From contig CM026568.1 in NCBI GenBank assembly GCA_015143295.1, forward strand, positions 36,712,441 through 36,776,440: a stretch of 64,000 nucleotides of DNA, read 5' to 3'. The translations under genes were made by a program, and so were the position numbers. The DNA is from Tetracentron sinense (taxonomy: Eukaryota; Streptophyta; Magnoliopsida; Trochodendrales; Trochodendraceae). How positions within the stretch are numbered: the first letter of the stretch is position 1; each line of letters begins with the position of its first letter. The notes beneath the pieces were generated by a model. The model did no database searches. It was not told where the DNA came from and saw nothing but the letters and a program-made list of their open reading frames with translations. Shown piece after piece: positions 1 to 13,375 of the stretch.

Positions 1-1129
1 ATCTATGTAGCAAAGCTTCTTGGCACGCATCAATATAGACCCACACGTTCGATTGTTTTACTTACGATACGTGTCTAGCTGGATAACGGGGGGTACAAAT
101 TATATTCTTCCTGTTCTTTTGATAAAAAAAATTTATTTAAAAAACAATTTTTTTTTACCTATATTACTAAACAACTAATGGCTGTACGTGTGATGAGGAA
201 GTACCCATGGAACGTGTGAGGTTTTGAGCGAGACAAGAGAGTATGGAAGTTGGGAAAAATTCAAAGTATGGAAAAGAAATAAAAAGAAAATAATTTTTTT
301 GCACCTTTTTTGGTTGCTAAAAAAATTTGGTAACAAAATAATTTTCAATTTAAAAAAAATAAAATATAAAATAAAATAAATAATTTTTTTTGGGATAAGG
401 CTTGAAGTTAAAGATTTTCTTTGTTTCTTCTCCAAATCCAAACTTTTTAAAAGAAAATGGAATCTTCACTTTCAAATAAAATTATGGGCTACTTTTCTCT
501 TCATTTTATTTTCCACAAAAATTTCCTTTGTAACCAAACACCAAAAAATTTTATTTTCTTTCACTTTTTTTCCCACATTCTATTTGCTCGGCAACCAAAC
601 ACAGCATTGAGTATGTTCGTATGGCGAGAAAGTGGGATAAAATAAAAGAAAAGCGAGTTTTCTTGCATTTTTCTTATATTCAATGTGCAAAAACATACTT
701 TCATTTTTTTACACTTTCTCAATTATGACAAACTTTTTCTCAAAAACTTCTTCCATCTTTTGATAATTATTTTGAGAAAAATTTAAGTTTCTTTTATTTT
801 TCCTTCCTTTCCCTTTCCTTTCATTTCTTTTCTTTCATCGACTTTCTCGCCGAATGCAACCTATTAATTATAATAGGAGAGATTGTAAAGATATTAGGAT
901 AATTTTATCATTCTTATTATAATATCTAAAGCTCCTTTGTGCCTTCATGGCTTTGAATGAAGTTCTTTCTCCCCAATCTGTTTGTTACGAAGTGAAAGAA
1001 TAATTTTTTCAATAGTGACTAAATTCAATAAGCGTTTTTAAGGACACCTCTCTCATAATAGTAAAGACATGGTCTCACTCTCATTCTTCCAATGCCCGGT
1101 TAGAACAGCTAAGCCTACTTCGTTATTCT
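1..1129. other. AT-rich DNA without a gene
   Basis: Long A and T runs and homopolymer-rich stretches dominate. The open frames here are low-complexity translations rich in F, L, I and K with no recognisable domain, so I see no gene. Part of the right end may belong to the neighbouring chloroplast insert, but I could not assign it. Confidence 0.6.
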
Positions 1130-1420
1130 ATTAATAAGAGACAATTCACTATTTCTTGAAGCTCAATTCCTCCATCGGATGAACTATAGAGCCAATAGAA
1201 ACCATGAACCAATATATAAGAACTTGCCCCACCCATGAGTAAATAGTTAAACATTTTGGAGCTACAAAGATAGTTATTAAATTGTTAGCACCGCATAAAA
1301 ACATTCCTCCTATAGTAGTTGTTAATAAAAATAACAGAAACTCTGTGATAGTCATTTATGTGCATTCAATGTACTCTACGAATAGAAGAATATACATAGA
1401 GTTGAACTTAGTAAAACATT
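1130..1420 (-). pseudogene. ndhB: Chloroplast ndhB fragment in the nucleus (NUPT)
   Basis: The minus strand encodes a piece of the chloroplast NAD(P)H dehydrogenase subunit 2 (NdhB). Readable pieces include [17 protein letters not shown], the motif [14 protein letters not shown] and, after a deletion of roughly 60 bp, a segment like [15 protein letters not shown] followed by IELQEIVN. Upstream the frame reads VEYIECT and is then broken by a stop where glutamate is expected; a small insertion lies before that. Only about a fifth of the gene is present, with a frameshift, a stop and a deletion, so it is a dead nuclear copy of plastid DNA. It lies head-to-head with ycf2 pieces, which are its neighbours in the plastid inverted repeat, so the insert probably came from that repeat. 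Identification rests on knowledge of the NdhB sequence, not on a database search. Confidence 0.85.
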
Positions 1421-1659
1421 AGTTTTTTCTCTCATTCTTGATTAGATTTAGAATTGAATGATGAATCTACTTCTTCGCCTCTTTGCTGATAAATCAAACT
1501 TCTCATGAAGAATGACAGAATATATGAAATTACAACGACCATTGCACATGATTCGATTAGGTCCTAAATAATCAAGAATCCTACTCGTTCCCCTTTTTAC
1601 TAAAAGGGTTCAAACTAAACAATTTATGTTTCACTTTATCATTATTCACTACTAAGAGG

Positions 1660-3207
1660 TTAGAAATAGATTTCAATTTCAACTGATCAAACATGAGTTT
1701 AATTCACACTCCGTGTTTTAAGAAATATTTTCCATCCAAAAAGAGAAAAAAATAGTCTTTATCTAAAGAAATGTGATGAAAAAGGGCAGTTCAATGAGAT
1801 ATTTCTTTTTCAAGTCTTTCAAAATGGAATCTGTTTCAAACATATATGTGATGATTTTTTACTTTGGTAATGTGCAAATATCTAAATTTAACCCTTTTAG
1901 ATACATTTTTCTGACTTATTGCCGATACTAAGTGCAATAAAAAATGGGTATCCATTTTTCATTATACTATGCATGGATTAGATATATCATGACTAATTCC
2001 TCATTAAAAAAAATTATGTCTTCCACAATAGAATATGATAAGTGAAATTTCAAATAAGTGTTTACATAATCTTTTTTGTCCGAATAAAGGGTTTATCAAA
2101 ATAATGTCACCCCTCCCACTGATAGGGACACATATGAGAGCACTAAATGCTCAGGAGTTCCTATATTCAATCTTTTTATTGTTTCTTATTGCTGCATATC
2201 TCGTTCATGCACATCTTCTCTTTGTTTCCCGAATCTCTAATGAGTTAGAGACAAAATTAAAAATGATCAAATTTTGAATGATTCCATCATACATGATTGA
2301 GTTGCAAAATTTTCTCTATAGGTATCCTACATCTAAACTGAATTCTTTCTGGTTAAATAATCTATTTTTAGTTGTTCTGGAACAATTAGGAGATTCTCTA
2401 AAAGAAATACGAGGTTCTACTTCTGGTAGCATGCTATTAGGTGGTGGTCCCACTTATAGGGTCAAATCAATATGTTCTAAGAATATATATTTGAACATCA
2501 ATCTCATAAGTATCATACCAAATTTCATCAATCGAATCACTTTTTTGAGAAATACGAGACATCTAAATCGTACAAGTAAATAGATTTATTCATCGATAAG
2601 AAATAGAAAAAACATAAACGATAGTTGGATTAATAAAATAGAATCATAGATCGCGAACAGTGATTCTATTAATGATGAAGAAAGAGAATTATTGATTTAG
2701 TTCTCCACCTTAATGACATGAAGAAAAAAAATTTGTTCAAATTCTATGGAGTCTGATTCATAGTAATCATTTATCAAAGTGACTCTGGTTATCAAATGAT
2801 TGAACAACAGGGATAAATTTACTTACAATACTTAGTTGACATTCATAAAAAGTATCTAATGAATTACGAGTTCAATAGATCTTGATTAGTAGAAAGATGG
2901 ATATTATTCCTTGCTCACTATCAGACAATCACTTATTCAGAAACCTCGTGTGGGGTTAATAATTTTCATTTCTCATCTCATAAAATCATTTTCACTTTGC
3001 TTAGCCCTATCCCCCTCTAGGGGTATTTTAGTGATAGGTTCTATAGGAATTAGACGATCATATTTGGTCAAATACCTAGAGACAAACTCTTATGTCCATT
3101 TCATTACGATATTTCTGAACAAGCTCCTGGATGACAAGCCTATTGATAGGTCAAGTCATATAGAATTAACTTATAATCATGGAATTGACTCGATCATCAT
3201 ATTATAA
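1660..3207 (+). pseudogene. ycf2: Chloroplast ycf2 fragment, middle to C-terminal part (NUPT)
   Basis: The plus strand encodes a long decayed stretch of Ycf2, the giant plastid AAA-type protein. Recognisable pieces in order: SDLLPILS near 1915; ISEISNKCLHNLF at 2035; LLFVSRISNELET before an in-frame stop at 2275; [20 protein letters not shown] and [14 protein letters not shown] at 2290-2420; then [19 protein letters not shown] and [10 protein letters not shown] at 2990-3140. The GSIG segment is where the nucleotide-binding loop of Ycf2 lies; here the family's GTGRS reads GIRRS. Many stops occur between 2580 and 2910. The segment corresponds to the family region leading into the ATPase domain and is not functional. 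Confidence 0.88.
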
Positions 3208-3529
3208 ATTCACAACCCTAGCCCATTCTCATTTTGGGCATAACATATCTACTAATTTCTTGATTCCAGTTAGTAAGAGGGATCTTGAACTAAGAAATAG
3301 ATCCTAAAAGCTAAAAAAGGATATCATGAGCAATTACAATAATTGGGTTCATATATATTATTGTTACGGTAGATGCTATCACACATACAATCATACTCAA
3401 TTTGATGGAATTGTTTGATTTTAAAATAGATTTTCTATACTTTCGCACGGGAGAGGTTATTTCTTAGTTTCGTCATAAGTTAAACCTATGTTGTCGAAAA
3501 TCTAGTGTTTCACTAAGATTTTGAATTAC

Positions 3530-3800
3530 AATAGGGGAAGAACTGGATCAGAAAAAAGTGAGATTCTAATTGTAAGATATCTAATGAAACTATAGTTGGA
3601 ATTGAGATATCATTCAAAGAGAAAGATATCAAATATCTTGAGTTTCTTTTTGTATATTATATGCATTATCCTATCCGCAAGGACCATGATTGGGAATTGT
3701 TGATCGTCTTTCTTTGAGGAAGAAATGAAACATAATCAACTTGAACTGAGGACAACTATTTGAAATCTTAGTGAAACACTAGATTTGTTGTAGAGACTTG
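3530..3800 (+). pseudogene. ycf2: Second ycf2 fragment, N-terminal part (NUPT)
   Basis: The plus strand reads [18 protein letters not shown], then [11 protein letters not shown] and IRKDHDWEL, followed by FEILVKH after a frame break. This matches an N-terminal part of Ycf2. In the plastid gene this part lies far upstream of the fragment at 1660-3207; here it lies downstream in the same orientation. The plastid DNA was therefore rearranged before, during or after insertion. Internal frameshifts and stops show it is dead. The DNA between the two fragments (3208-3529) is AT-rich; I could not assign it. Confidence 0.85.
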
Positions 3801-4239
3801 TATTTTATTTATTGATATTCATGTCATTCTTGTGATGTCTTGTTCCTTAATGATCTTAAGTTAAAATTAAAATGACTAAGTACAGGAATTGCAGATATTA
3901 TAGGAAGGGTGTGGTTTTAGTATAAACATAAATTGTCAAATTTTGAGATGATTTTTCCCGAAAGTGGATGTTCATAGATTAAATAAACATATATGATTTA
4001 ATGAGATTTTATTATTAAGCATAGAGGGGTTAACTTGACTATCGAAAATTTTACGACGACAAGATTTTCAAATTTTAGCCTAAAACTGGAAAATGAGATT
4101 TTGATTTAATAGAAATTTGATTTTTTAAGTATTTTTATTGAATCCAAATGGGGAGTACTTCCTTATTTTAATTTAAAACTTAAAAAATTTACTTCAATTT
4201 TTTAAAGGAAAATAAGTGTGCTGATGGGCTTGTGCTAAA

Positions 4240-6277
4240 AAGGAAATGGTGTTGTTGCTGTAGTTGAGGAGAAACAGTGTTGAGACTAAGCAGGGCGTTC
4301 GAATGGAGTGCCATCTGTTCGAAGCGGTTCAAACAGACTCATATGTTGTTCAAACGACTTGTTATAAATGTGAAAACAATGTCCTTCCTGAACATCCATT
4401 CGATGGGCGTTCGAACGATCTTCGCTGAAAATATTCTAAAAACCCTAAATTTTTAGGATTTAGACCTTCTAATACTATAAATAAGCCTTTTATCCGGGGG
4501 TTTATGGTTTCTAAGTTCCCTAAACCTAATAGAGAGAGAGAATAAAGAGAAACTAGTCCAAGAGGTTTTTGGCTTTGAGAAATGAGATTTAGATTGGAGA
4601 TCGCCCCAAAGTGCATTCTGAAGCTTTTGGATCGGGGGGAGACGATCAAAGAAGGTAAATATAACTTCCTCACTATCAATACCATTACTCATTGTTGCTA
4701 TTAGGGTTTTAAGCTAAGATTCTATATTAGAATAAGGTTGAATATGATTTATTATAGAAATGCTTCATCTATTTAAGTTTTAACATGATGTTGATCCTAT
4801 ACGATGAATGTTGAATTATTTAAATCTGAGGAAATGAATGATTTAGGGTTTGAATGGTTGAATGAGGAGAAGGTGATGTATGATGGAGTCTTGAATGATA
4901 TGATGTGTTATTTGAGTTGAAATTGTGGATTTGTATGCAAATGATAGTTAAAGTTATGAATATTTCTTATGCAATGACATGTGAAAATGATGTATGTTGA
5001 ACGATAACGATGATATAAATTTTGTAGTGATGTATCATGGTCGTTCATGTTTCGTGATGCAATTATGAAATTTATGTGCCTTGATAAATAATGTATGTTG
5101 TTGAATTTGCATGGAGTGGTGTATTTTCGGGTGAATAAAATTTCATATTTAAATCTCGTGAGCCTTAGTCTTCTATCATGATAGGATGAGGTGTATGATG
5201 GATCATTGAAGGTACCGGATTTGGCAATCTAAAGTGTTATTTGACTAATGAGAGGATCATCTTTCACTCACTATTATGAAAGATGCACAAGCATGATAAG
5301 AGCACGATCACAGACGATTTGAAATAGATAGAGGGTATGTGAAATTGCATGATGAGTTTCTCGAGCCGAGTACCACCAGTCTAAGATCATGAGGTGTGCA
5401 TACCTAAGTAAGTGAATCATAAGTAATTCTGTGTGTACTGAATGAAAGTGCTATGGAGTGATACTCAATATGTAGACTATAGCAATTTATTTCACCTATA
5501 TATAGTGAACAGTTATTTTAAGTTACTATTAATGATTACGTATGCAATGATGTTCATATGAAAAATGAAAAAGAATGATGACTCATTAAAGAAAATAAAG
5601 AAGAGTAAGACAAGAAAAGAATTACGAGATGTTTAAGAGACTTCCCCACTCTGATTATGCATGATATATATATATATATATATATATATGTTAAACTACC
5701 ATAATGAACCTGCTTATATGAATGATGTTATAAAATGCCACTATGAATCTGCTTATACTGATGATTGTGTTATTCATAATAAATATGCTAATTGATGCTT
5801 TTGATATTGCTAGTTTGGATTTTATATTTACCAAGCCACTTATTGTTCAGTCGATATGTTTTTATGTCGGTAGGTTTAGGTTCCGAGTACGGTGTAGAAG
5901 AATGTGACATTCCCGAGAAGGGAACACGAGACCTCGACTACTTCCCATACCACTAGGTTGTTAGACTTTTTTTTTTATTAAGACTTGTAATATATGTTGA
6001 TATTGATACATGGTTTTAGTTAGATAACTCATAGGTTTACTTTGACGGTTGGGATTATATTAGTTAGATAACTCATAGGTTTACTTTGATGGTTGAGATT
6101 ATATTTGGATGACTCATGTATTACAAACTCGGCTATTGGTTAGTTTAATATAAAAGTTCATTAGTATATGTTAAAGAAGAAAAATTTTCGGGTTAATTTT
6201 CTAATATTGCCTTATGTGTTTTAAGATTAATTCAGGATAAGCAGTGTCTTGAGCCTTGATCGGTGCTAATTGTTACA
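4240..6277 (+). repeat. LTR-like repeat D, related in layout to LTRs A and C
   Basis: No coding capacity. The layout parallels solo LTRs A and C further right. A palindromic short-repeat array around GTTCGAACG lies at 4285-4415, a TATA box CTATAAATA at 4475-4483, then a purine-rich leader. Near the right end is a stretch ending with a TTACA-type terminus at about 6277. A phrase like cgagccgagtaccacc near 5360 recalls the pieces around 11.6 and 15.2 kb. A 44-bp tandem duplication lies at 6018-6105 and an AT microsatellite at 5666-5690. I could not define the left end or a target-site duplication, so the boundaries are approximate. It is probably a degraded solo LTR of a gypsy-type element. Confidence 0.4.
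4475..4483 (+). promoter_or_regulatory. TATA box of LTR-like repeat D
   Basis: CTATAAATA is followed by a G/A-rich leader. It sits about 60 bp downstream of the GTTCGAACG array, in the same relative place as the TATA box of LTR A. Confidence 0.45.
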
Positions 6278-6282
6278 CAGTT

Positions 6283-8355
6283 ATGCACTTTAAACTACAC
6301 TTATTAATTCTATTAAGTCTCTTTCTCTGGTATATTACTTCACTTGAGTGTTTTTATTAATTTCAGGTTTATGCAAGGAAAATAATATTAATTTAAGGAT
6401 TTACAAACTTTAAAGGCTTATATGAACTTCAACTAAGTAAAGATTGAATAAAGGAGGAGAAAGAGCAAAATCGCGGAAAATCTACTTTTTCGGTAATTTG
6501 AGTGAACCAATAATTGGATGTAAAACAGTCCAAGTCTGTTGGATTTAATACGTCAGGTTCGATGGGTTCGGCGAACATGTGGTTCCGTTTTTGGTAGACA
6601 GAAAGACACAAATCAGTATCAAATATGTTTTGTTAACACTAAAAGACAAAAAGTAATTTCAAACAAATAAACTAATCAAAAAATCATTACAAAGTGAAAC
6701 AGCTGGTTTTGGCCTTCAGGTAAGCCCTCCCCCTTTCTCTCTTACTATGGGTAATTTATTAAAATTGTGATTTTAATTTATATATATGTGTGTGTGTGTG
6801 TGTGTGAACTGAATTAGCGAACCAAACAAACGAACCTAAGTGAACTGAGAAGCGAATTATCTTATCCTACCCCTAGCGAACCGGGTACACTCTAAAGTAG
6901 CGAATTGTGAACCTGAATTCGAACCGAGCGAACCAGGTGACATTGGCCAAAACCGCATTTCTATCAATAGAAGGGTATTTTAATTATTTCCTTCATCCAA
7001 ATTTTATGAAACTTTTAGGATAGATTCTAAATTACCTAAAGTAACCATGTTTCAAATTTTAGGTTAATCTGATAAAGATACAAGGAATCAAATACTAGAC
7101 ATGTCTTATCGAAGTGTAAACATTATAGTGAAAATGACTAGAAGTCCCTATTCAACAGATCTAGAAAGATATAAGGGATCAAATACTATCCATGTCTTAT
7201 TTGCGGTTAGCATAAGTAATACACATTAAACTAGGGTAGTAAAATTACTCATCTTCCCTAAGCATAAAACATCTTAGTATTCAATCTTTAGAACAATTAA
7301 AACATTGTATAAAACTCACATTTTTTTTAATAATCAGATAAAATTAACATGAGTGATTTTAATCTCAATTTCATAACATTTAAGACAAGGATAAAACTCA
7401 ATTGAAATCGAATATAATCTTAAAAATCAGGGAGAATTAGAGGGGAGATGAAGAGGGTGTGAATAGGAGGAAGGATGGGTCCCACTACCTCTTCAATTGA
7501 GAGAAGCATCAAAAGCGAAGACGCGATGCCCCCTGTTTGGTTTCCTATAAAACAAGTCGTGGAAAAGAAAAGTTAGCGAAAATCTAAATTTTCAGCGTTT
7601 GGTTACAAAGAATGTGTGAAAAAAAAATGAGAGAAAAAGTCCCTAAATAATATCAAATTGAGGATTTTATTTCATTCGAGAAGGCTTAGATTTGGGGAGG
7701 AAAATAAATAGAAAATCTCCAACTTCATGTATTATCCAAATTTCTAACTACCACCACCACTTTAAACACTGCCACCACTAGGGTTGTCAAAGGTTAGGGT
7801 TTAGGTCTAATCGGGCCCGATCCTTATTCACGGGGGTGAGGCCCTAACTCTCAAAGGGCCTTGATTAATTGGCTAGGCCCAGGCCCTAAGGGCCAAGGTT
7901 GTGTAAGAAGTGAAAGAACAAAAAAATAATGTTTAAGCAATTTTTTATACATTGACTGTTGATTTGAGATGCAGCCCTCATTTATTTCGGCTTGGGACTA
8001 ACAATGCAATATGAGAATTGCTGGCCCCATTCGAGCTTCTATTACTATGGGGGTTAGGTTTAATTTATAATGGAAGATTGGTGAAAGTACAATCACACAT
8101 CCTACTTATTACTATTAAATTTTTAGATTAGTACGGTTAAATAAATAAAAAATTGTTACAACTTACAAGAAAATTATGGGAAAATACTACACTTTTGTTA
8201 CACATACACAATAACTCATATTATATATTTAAAAATATAAACAAGCAAGGATAAATGTTGTAACTATACTGCAATTGTAGTATATTACACATACAAGCAA
8301 GTCTTAGCATTTGGTTATTATAAGTTCCTAAACTATTATAATATATATGGTGTGA
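6283..8355. other. Noncoding DNA with simple repeats
   Basis: No gene seen. It holds a TG microsatellite near 6785-6806, several copies of a gcgaacc-type phrase (6830-6930), and a stretch around 7770-7920 with alternating GGGCC and GGCCC blocks. A similar GGCCC-rich stretch occurs at 18040-18130, just past the right end of solo LTR C. Frames here are short and have no recognisable domains. Confidence 0.55.
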
Positions 8356-8517
8356 CATATTGTAGAGACCCGAATCTGAATTTCTCGTTTATATGTATAT
8401 TTTTTAATAAGTATAGATTAGTCTTGTGTTATGTCATTATGCATGTGTTATTTATGGCTAAGCTGTGTTGAGTGTTTAAGATATTTAAGTGTTGAAAATG
8501 GTGGAAAAACAGAGCAT

Positions 8518-8735
8518 GCAATCGATCGCAGGAGACCTACAATCGATCATACTCAGTTGGAAAACTTGAGAAATTCTCTGTTGGGTTTACGATCGATCGC
8601 AAATGACCTACAATCGATCGTAATCAGTAAAAATTCTAGAAAATTATTCTGTGTGATATGCGATTGATCAGCATCAGTACGATCGATCGTAATGGAGAGC
8701 TACGATCAATCGTAGTGTATGTGCAATCGATCGCA
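8518..8735. repeat. CGATCGATCG-type palindromic array in LTR C
   Basis: About nine degenerate copies of CAATCGATCG or CGATCGATCG, spaced roughly 20-35 bp apart, lie just upstream of the probable TATA box CTATGAATA (8792-8800). The same place in LTR A holds a different palindromic motif. Confidence 0.75.
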
Positions 8736-8791
8736 AACACATGCAAGTATTTTTGATAGGGTTACAGAATTCGGGGTTTTAAACCCCTAGT

Positions 8792-8800
8792 CTATGAATA
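8792..8800 (+). promoter_or_regulatory. Probable decayed TATA box of LTR C
   Basis: CTATGAATA lines up with CTATAAATA of LTR A: both are followed by a purine-rich leader with the shared phrase cctaattt(g/a)gcaaa. One base differs from a good TATA box. Confidence 0.45.
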
Positions 8801-9167
8801 GAGGTTTTATTTCAAGGTTTTAGAGTGTCCTAACCATTTTTAACCTAATTTGGCAAAGGAAGAGAGAATGAAGATTTAGCTTGAAGAAGAAGGGCTTTGC
8901 TTGGAAGAGAAGAAGATTAGCTTAGATATCATCCCCAAAGCTTCAAGGAACTTCATCTTGCGATTTGGATCCAAAAAAATGATCCCAAAGGTCGATATCC
9001 CTTCTAATCTAACTTTATTATTGATCTATTGTATGATTTCACATGATTAGATAAGATTATTGAATGTTTATTATAAAAATGAGTTGACTATTATGCTTGA
9101 GATTTAAAATGAGCTATTAAATGTATTTGATGATTTTATGAAACATGATAAAGAGAATTAATATTTA

Positions 9168-10970
9168 TCCCTTTACTAAAAAATGCATACGTCAATGATT
9201 AAGCTTGACTTTCGTCGAACTCTTTGTTACCTAAAATACCCTTGCTGCAATGAGATGAATAAAACACACAATTTTTGTTCTTTTCCAATTTTGTCTTTCC
9301 TATCATACCCTGTCAATTGTCCATTCCTATAAAACCCCCTGAAATTTGTCCACATTCTTCCCTAAATGGTCCCATTGCTTAAAACCAATGCTTATATCAC
9401 CGATTCAACCCACCACCTCACCGATTCGCAATTGAATCTCAACTTCATTAATTGTAATTAAACTTTACTAAATCTTATAATTAAACGTTTCCCAGCATGT
9501 AACCTTGGTTTAACTTTGGGAAGTTGTCAACATACCCGTGGATCCCATTTTATAACAGAATGCCCGGTCCTCATTGGTCCACACCTAGGATTAAGCAATC
9601 CAACCATGGTTAAAAAAAACGAAAATCTTAATTTTAATTTAGTTAAGTTTAACCAAGTTTAAAAGAGTGTTAAAAGGGACACGAGAACACGGGGTAAGCT
9701 ATGAAACGGACCCATGAGTCTGCTAACCACTGCTAATAAGATCAAGATGGTAATAACATGTCATTGACCTTGATCGAATTCTTTTTTCTTTTTTTTTTGC
9801 CCACCTTTATTTGACTTAGGTGAAGAATTAAATTGATTATAGGCTCTTCACCATCTGATCTTTTCAAGACCCCTATTAGCTATAAAGTCATTGTGTTGTC
9901 TAAGCCCTTTTGTCCAAGAGGCATAACCATATTTTTTTTCTTATTATCGATGGGGCACCTGTAACAGTAGCATGAAAGTGCTCCATGATCAGTTGGAGGT
10001 TTTGCTTCGTGTATTTTTCTTCTATTCCACAGACTATGATGATGTTCATGGTCAAAAGATAATGACACGGATTTGAAGGGCTGTTCTGTCCTACTCTTTG
10101 GTGAAAAACTAATGTGGCGTTTTGATTATAATTTATTAGCCAAAAATCAATTCTAATAAAATTGATTTTTTAAATTAATTGTCAAATACTTTTTCAAATA
10201 ATAGTGTTAGGGGAAAACGAAAATGAGTCTCTCAACTTTGTATTCCCCAAACACTATTATTTGAAAAAGTGATTATTTGACAATTAATTTTACAAAATCA
10301 ATTTTATCAAATTTTATTTTTGGCTAATAAAATCTAATCCAAATACCTCCTAATTAATTATTTATTAAAATAAAATATAAATATGATTTATAATCAGATA
10401 AATTTTAAAAGATTAAACGATGAAATTATATGAATTGAGACTCTATTTATGTAAATAATCATAAATTGTGGCTATTCTATAAGGAATTAATCTAGAAAAT
10501 ATATTTAATCAATTATAGAAAATAAAAACCAAAAACCCTACTGCAATTTTGAAGCATTCAAACACTTTTTTTTGGCAAAAATTCAGTCTATAAACATGAT
10601 CAATAATCCCCTCCTCGTGCAAAAAGGGGGAGGATGCTCCACACCCTCACAAAGCCCCTTTAACTGTTCTTGAACTGTGGTCAATAACTGTTATCTGATT
10701 AAATTTGTTCTAAAAACTAATATTTCAAAACTTTAACCCTAATAATTAATTAATCTTAATTACAGTTAAAAATAATTAAAAGAAAACACATGCCAAAGGC
10801 CGCATAATCCCTCCTCATCCCAAGGAAGGGACTATTTTCCAATAAACTGTATATTGTAAAAATTAGTTATATAAGTATATAAATATAATATATTATAAAA
10901 AATTATATTTTCTTACATTATAGATTTTTTAAAATTATATTAAATGTTATGCACGTGCAGTATTAACTAG
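9168..10970 (+). mobile_element. Non-autonomous Helitron inside LTR C
   Basis: A 1.8-kb segment interrupts LTR C. It begins TCCCTTTACTA after an A and ends CTAG before a T, which are the Helitron termini and the A/T insertion site. Near the 3' end is the 10-bp palindrome TGCACGTGCA, about 6 bp before CTAG, in the usual place of the Helitron hairpin. There is no target duplication and no Rep/helicase frame, so it would depend on an autonomous relative. Removing it restores the flanking LTR text. The 3' end is well supported; the 5' end is chosen as the A-TC site that best restores the LTR. Confidence 0.6.
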
Positions 10971-13159
10971 TTGTATTAAAGTATGTGATGATGTTTATAT
11001 TGAATTGAATATATGTAAATGATAATGGATCGGTTGAATGACATGTATATGGTTTGTGGATGAATGAAAATGATAATTGATGAGTTTTGATTGTATGATT
11101 ATGGTTTTGTGGATGGATATTAATGTATGATGGAGTGAGGATTTATGGAGGAAAGAAAATAATTCATGAATAACGAATTAGATATATTAATAGAATTAGC
11201 CTAGGGATACTCCCAAAGTGTACTCCCAACTATACTCCCAAATCCTAGCAGTTTATCTCAATTATTAAACGGTTAGGATTCCAGCTGATGTGGCAATAGA
11301 AAAGACAAAATAAGCCAACTGAAATCTTGGCCCTTAGTTGTTGATTATAAACGATTAGGATTAGGGAGTATATTTGGGAGTATAATTGGGAGTACCTATA
11401 GACTGACTCATATTAATATGGATGCTTTGAATTGTAAAATGTAAAAATGATGTTATTTAAGTATGTTCAAGAGATATTAATGCATGTTATGATAAATTAT
11501 ATCATATTTATACTGCATGATGATTGACATTCAGATAGGCCAAAGCTTATAGGAAGTCCTACATGTCGGAAATTATCTAACTAGAGAGATGTAACATAGC
11601 GGAATTTCATGGCGGAAGATGGAAATCTAGGCAATGACCAAGTTCGGATATTAATCACGACACTTAAGCAGAAGTTCACATGTGTGGTAGATTACAAGTC
11701 CCACGTGTACATGAGCATGACATAGATACTGCATGGACACTGAACATTGGATATTGAAATACAAGAATAAGTACAAATATAATAACAAGAACAAGAACAC
11801 TGCATGATTTTACAATGACCCTGATATCTCAAGTAACTCTGGTAATTGTTGATGCTCTCCATAGATAAAATTTCAAGTTCCGGATAATTATCATAGACAT
11901 TTGATATCTAAGAGCTCTAGGGGCTTATGCTTTTGTCGATGCACCTCCATGAACTTAAATATCAAGACCTCGGTGACTATTTTTAATAGGAAAACAAGCA
12001 TGCATGAAACTCATACTACAAGTCCAATAGTCACACAAGTACACGAGTCAAGATGATGTCATGGTATGTTCACATGTTTCTGCACTCTAATTATGCACAT
12101 GCTATATGGAACTGTTATTGATTATATAATTATCGCATAAACTAGAAATTGAGCATATATATGTGTTATTGTTATTGTTAATTAGATTAGATATCTGCTG
12201 AGTGTTTTCAATACTCAGTCGACTTATTATTGTCGTCATGTTCAATGCAGGAGTATACGACGGAGCTGTGGATTGAGGAGCAGTGCTTTGAAGAAGGAAA
12301 AGTAAGTGAGCTTCCAGGGGAGGGAGCCAGAGATTTTGATAGTTATCCTTATTAGTAGATCATAGTTTACTTTCTGAGTAATATTGTTTTATATTTATGT
12401 TATTTCAGGATGTTTCTTAGACCGTGTGCTTTTATTTGATGACTTTATGTCACACCCCTTCCAGTAGGGTAGACCCCCCCGGACGGAATGGACCCCACAA
12501 TACGAAGCTCTACTAGAAACCTGCCCAGTGTGTTACATAATTCTGATCATGCACATGCTAAAGCATATGCATTCATTCTAATTTTTGAGATATGAGACAT
12601 CCATGTAAGATCCAAAACCCCAAAAGCCATGGGCTAAACTCCAACCATACACATGCTTAGATGAATACATCTCAAAATGAGTAAGTGTATGAACATCCAC
12701 ATACAAACTAGTCCATAATGCAAGAGTCTAATGCTGGTACTAGGTCTAAAAAAAACAAATGAGACCTAGATTGAGCCGATACAATGATGACTCTGCGGCA
12801 CGATCTCTACTAACTCGGCGAATGATTGCTCCCTACCAAGACTGTTGCTAATCTGAAATGGGAAAAGATAAACAAGGTGAGACATTGCTCAATGAATGAA
12901 TGACCACTATAGGTTCATAAAACAAGAATACTTAAACATAATAATTTTAGAAAAATTTCGGCAGAGTCTCCTGTAAAAATAGAGGATTCTGCAAAATTTA
13001 CACATCATCTGTAAAACCTGGATATAATCAAATTTAACCAGCACAACATAAATAATCTTCATACTGTTCCAATTTCTCATGTATGATATTTTTACAGTCA
13101 ACGAAAATTTTATACAACACTACAAAGTGAGTATACAGTTTCTACAAAATTACTGAGTA

Positions 13160-13375
13160 GAATTTCCTTATCATATCTCATACATATGCATATTGTCTGT
13201 TTGCATGTTTGTCTGCTTAGAATTCCCTCATCATATTCCATACATGTCCATACTACCTGTTTGCCTGTCTGCATAGAACTTTCTTATCATATTTCATACG
13301 TATTGACACTATCTATTTGTCTGCCTGTCTGGATTCCCTTATCATATACCATGCATATCCATACTACCTGCTTGC
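13160..13375. repeat. Minisatellite 1 of LTR B
   Basis: Roughly 60-65-bp units, three to four diverged copies, each containing a phrase like cttatcatat..catacat followed by ctacctgtttgcctg. It produces overlapping spurious frames on both strands. Confidence 0.7.

Noticed and set aside
1130-3800. ndhB and ycf2 as working genes, or the window as plastid DNA
   Set aside because: Multiple stops, frameshifts, deletions and swapped order, plus nuclear-type genes in the rest of the window.
4362-4692. Two overlapping minus-strand frames of 107 and 79 aa
   Set aside because: They lie antisense across the array, TATA box and leader of LTR-like repeat D and show no domain.
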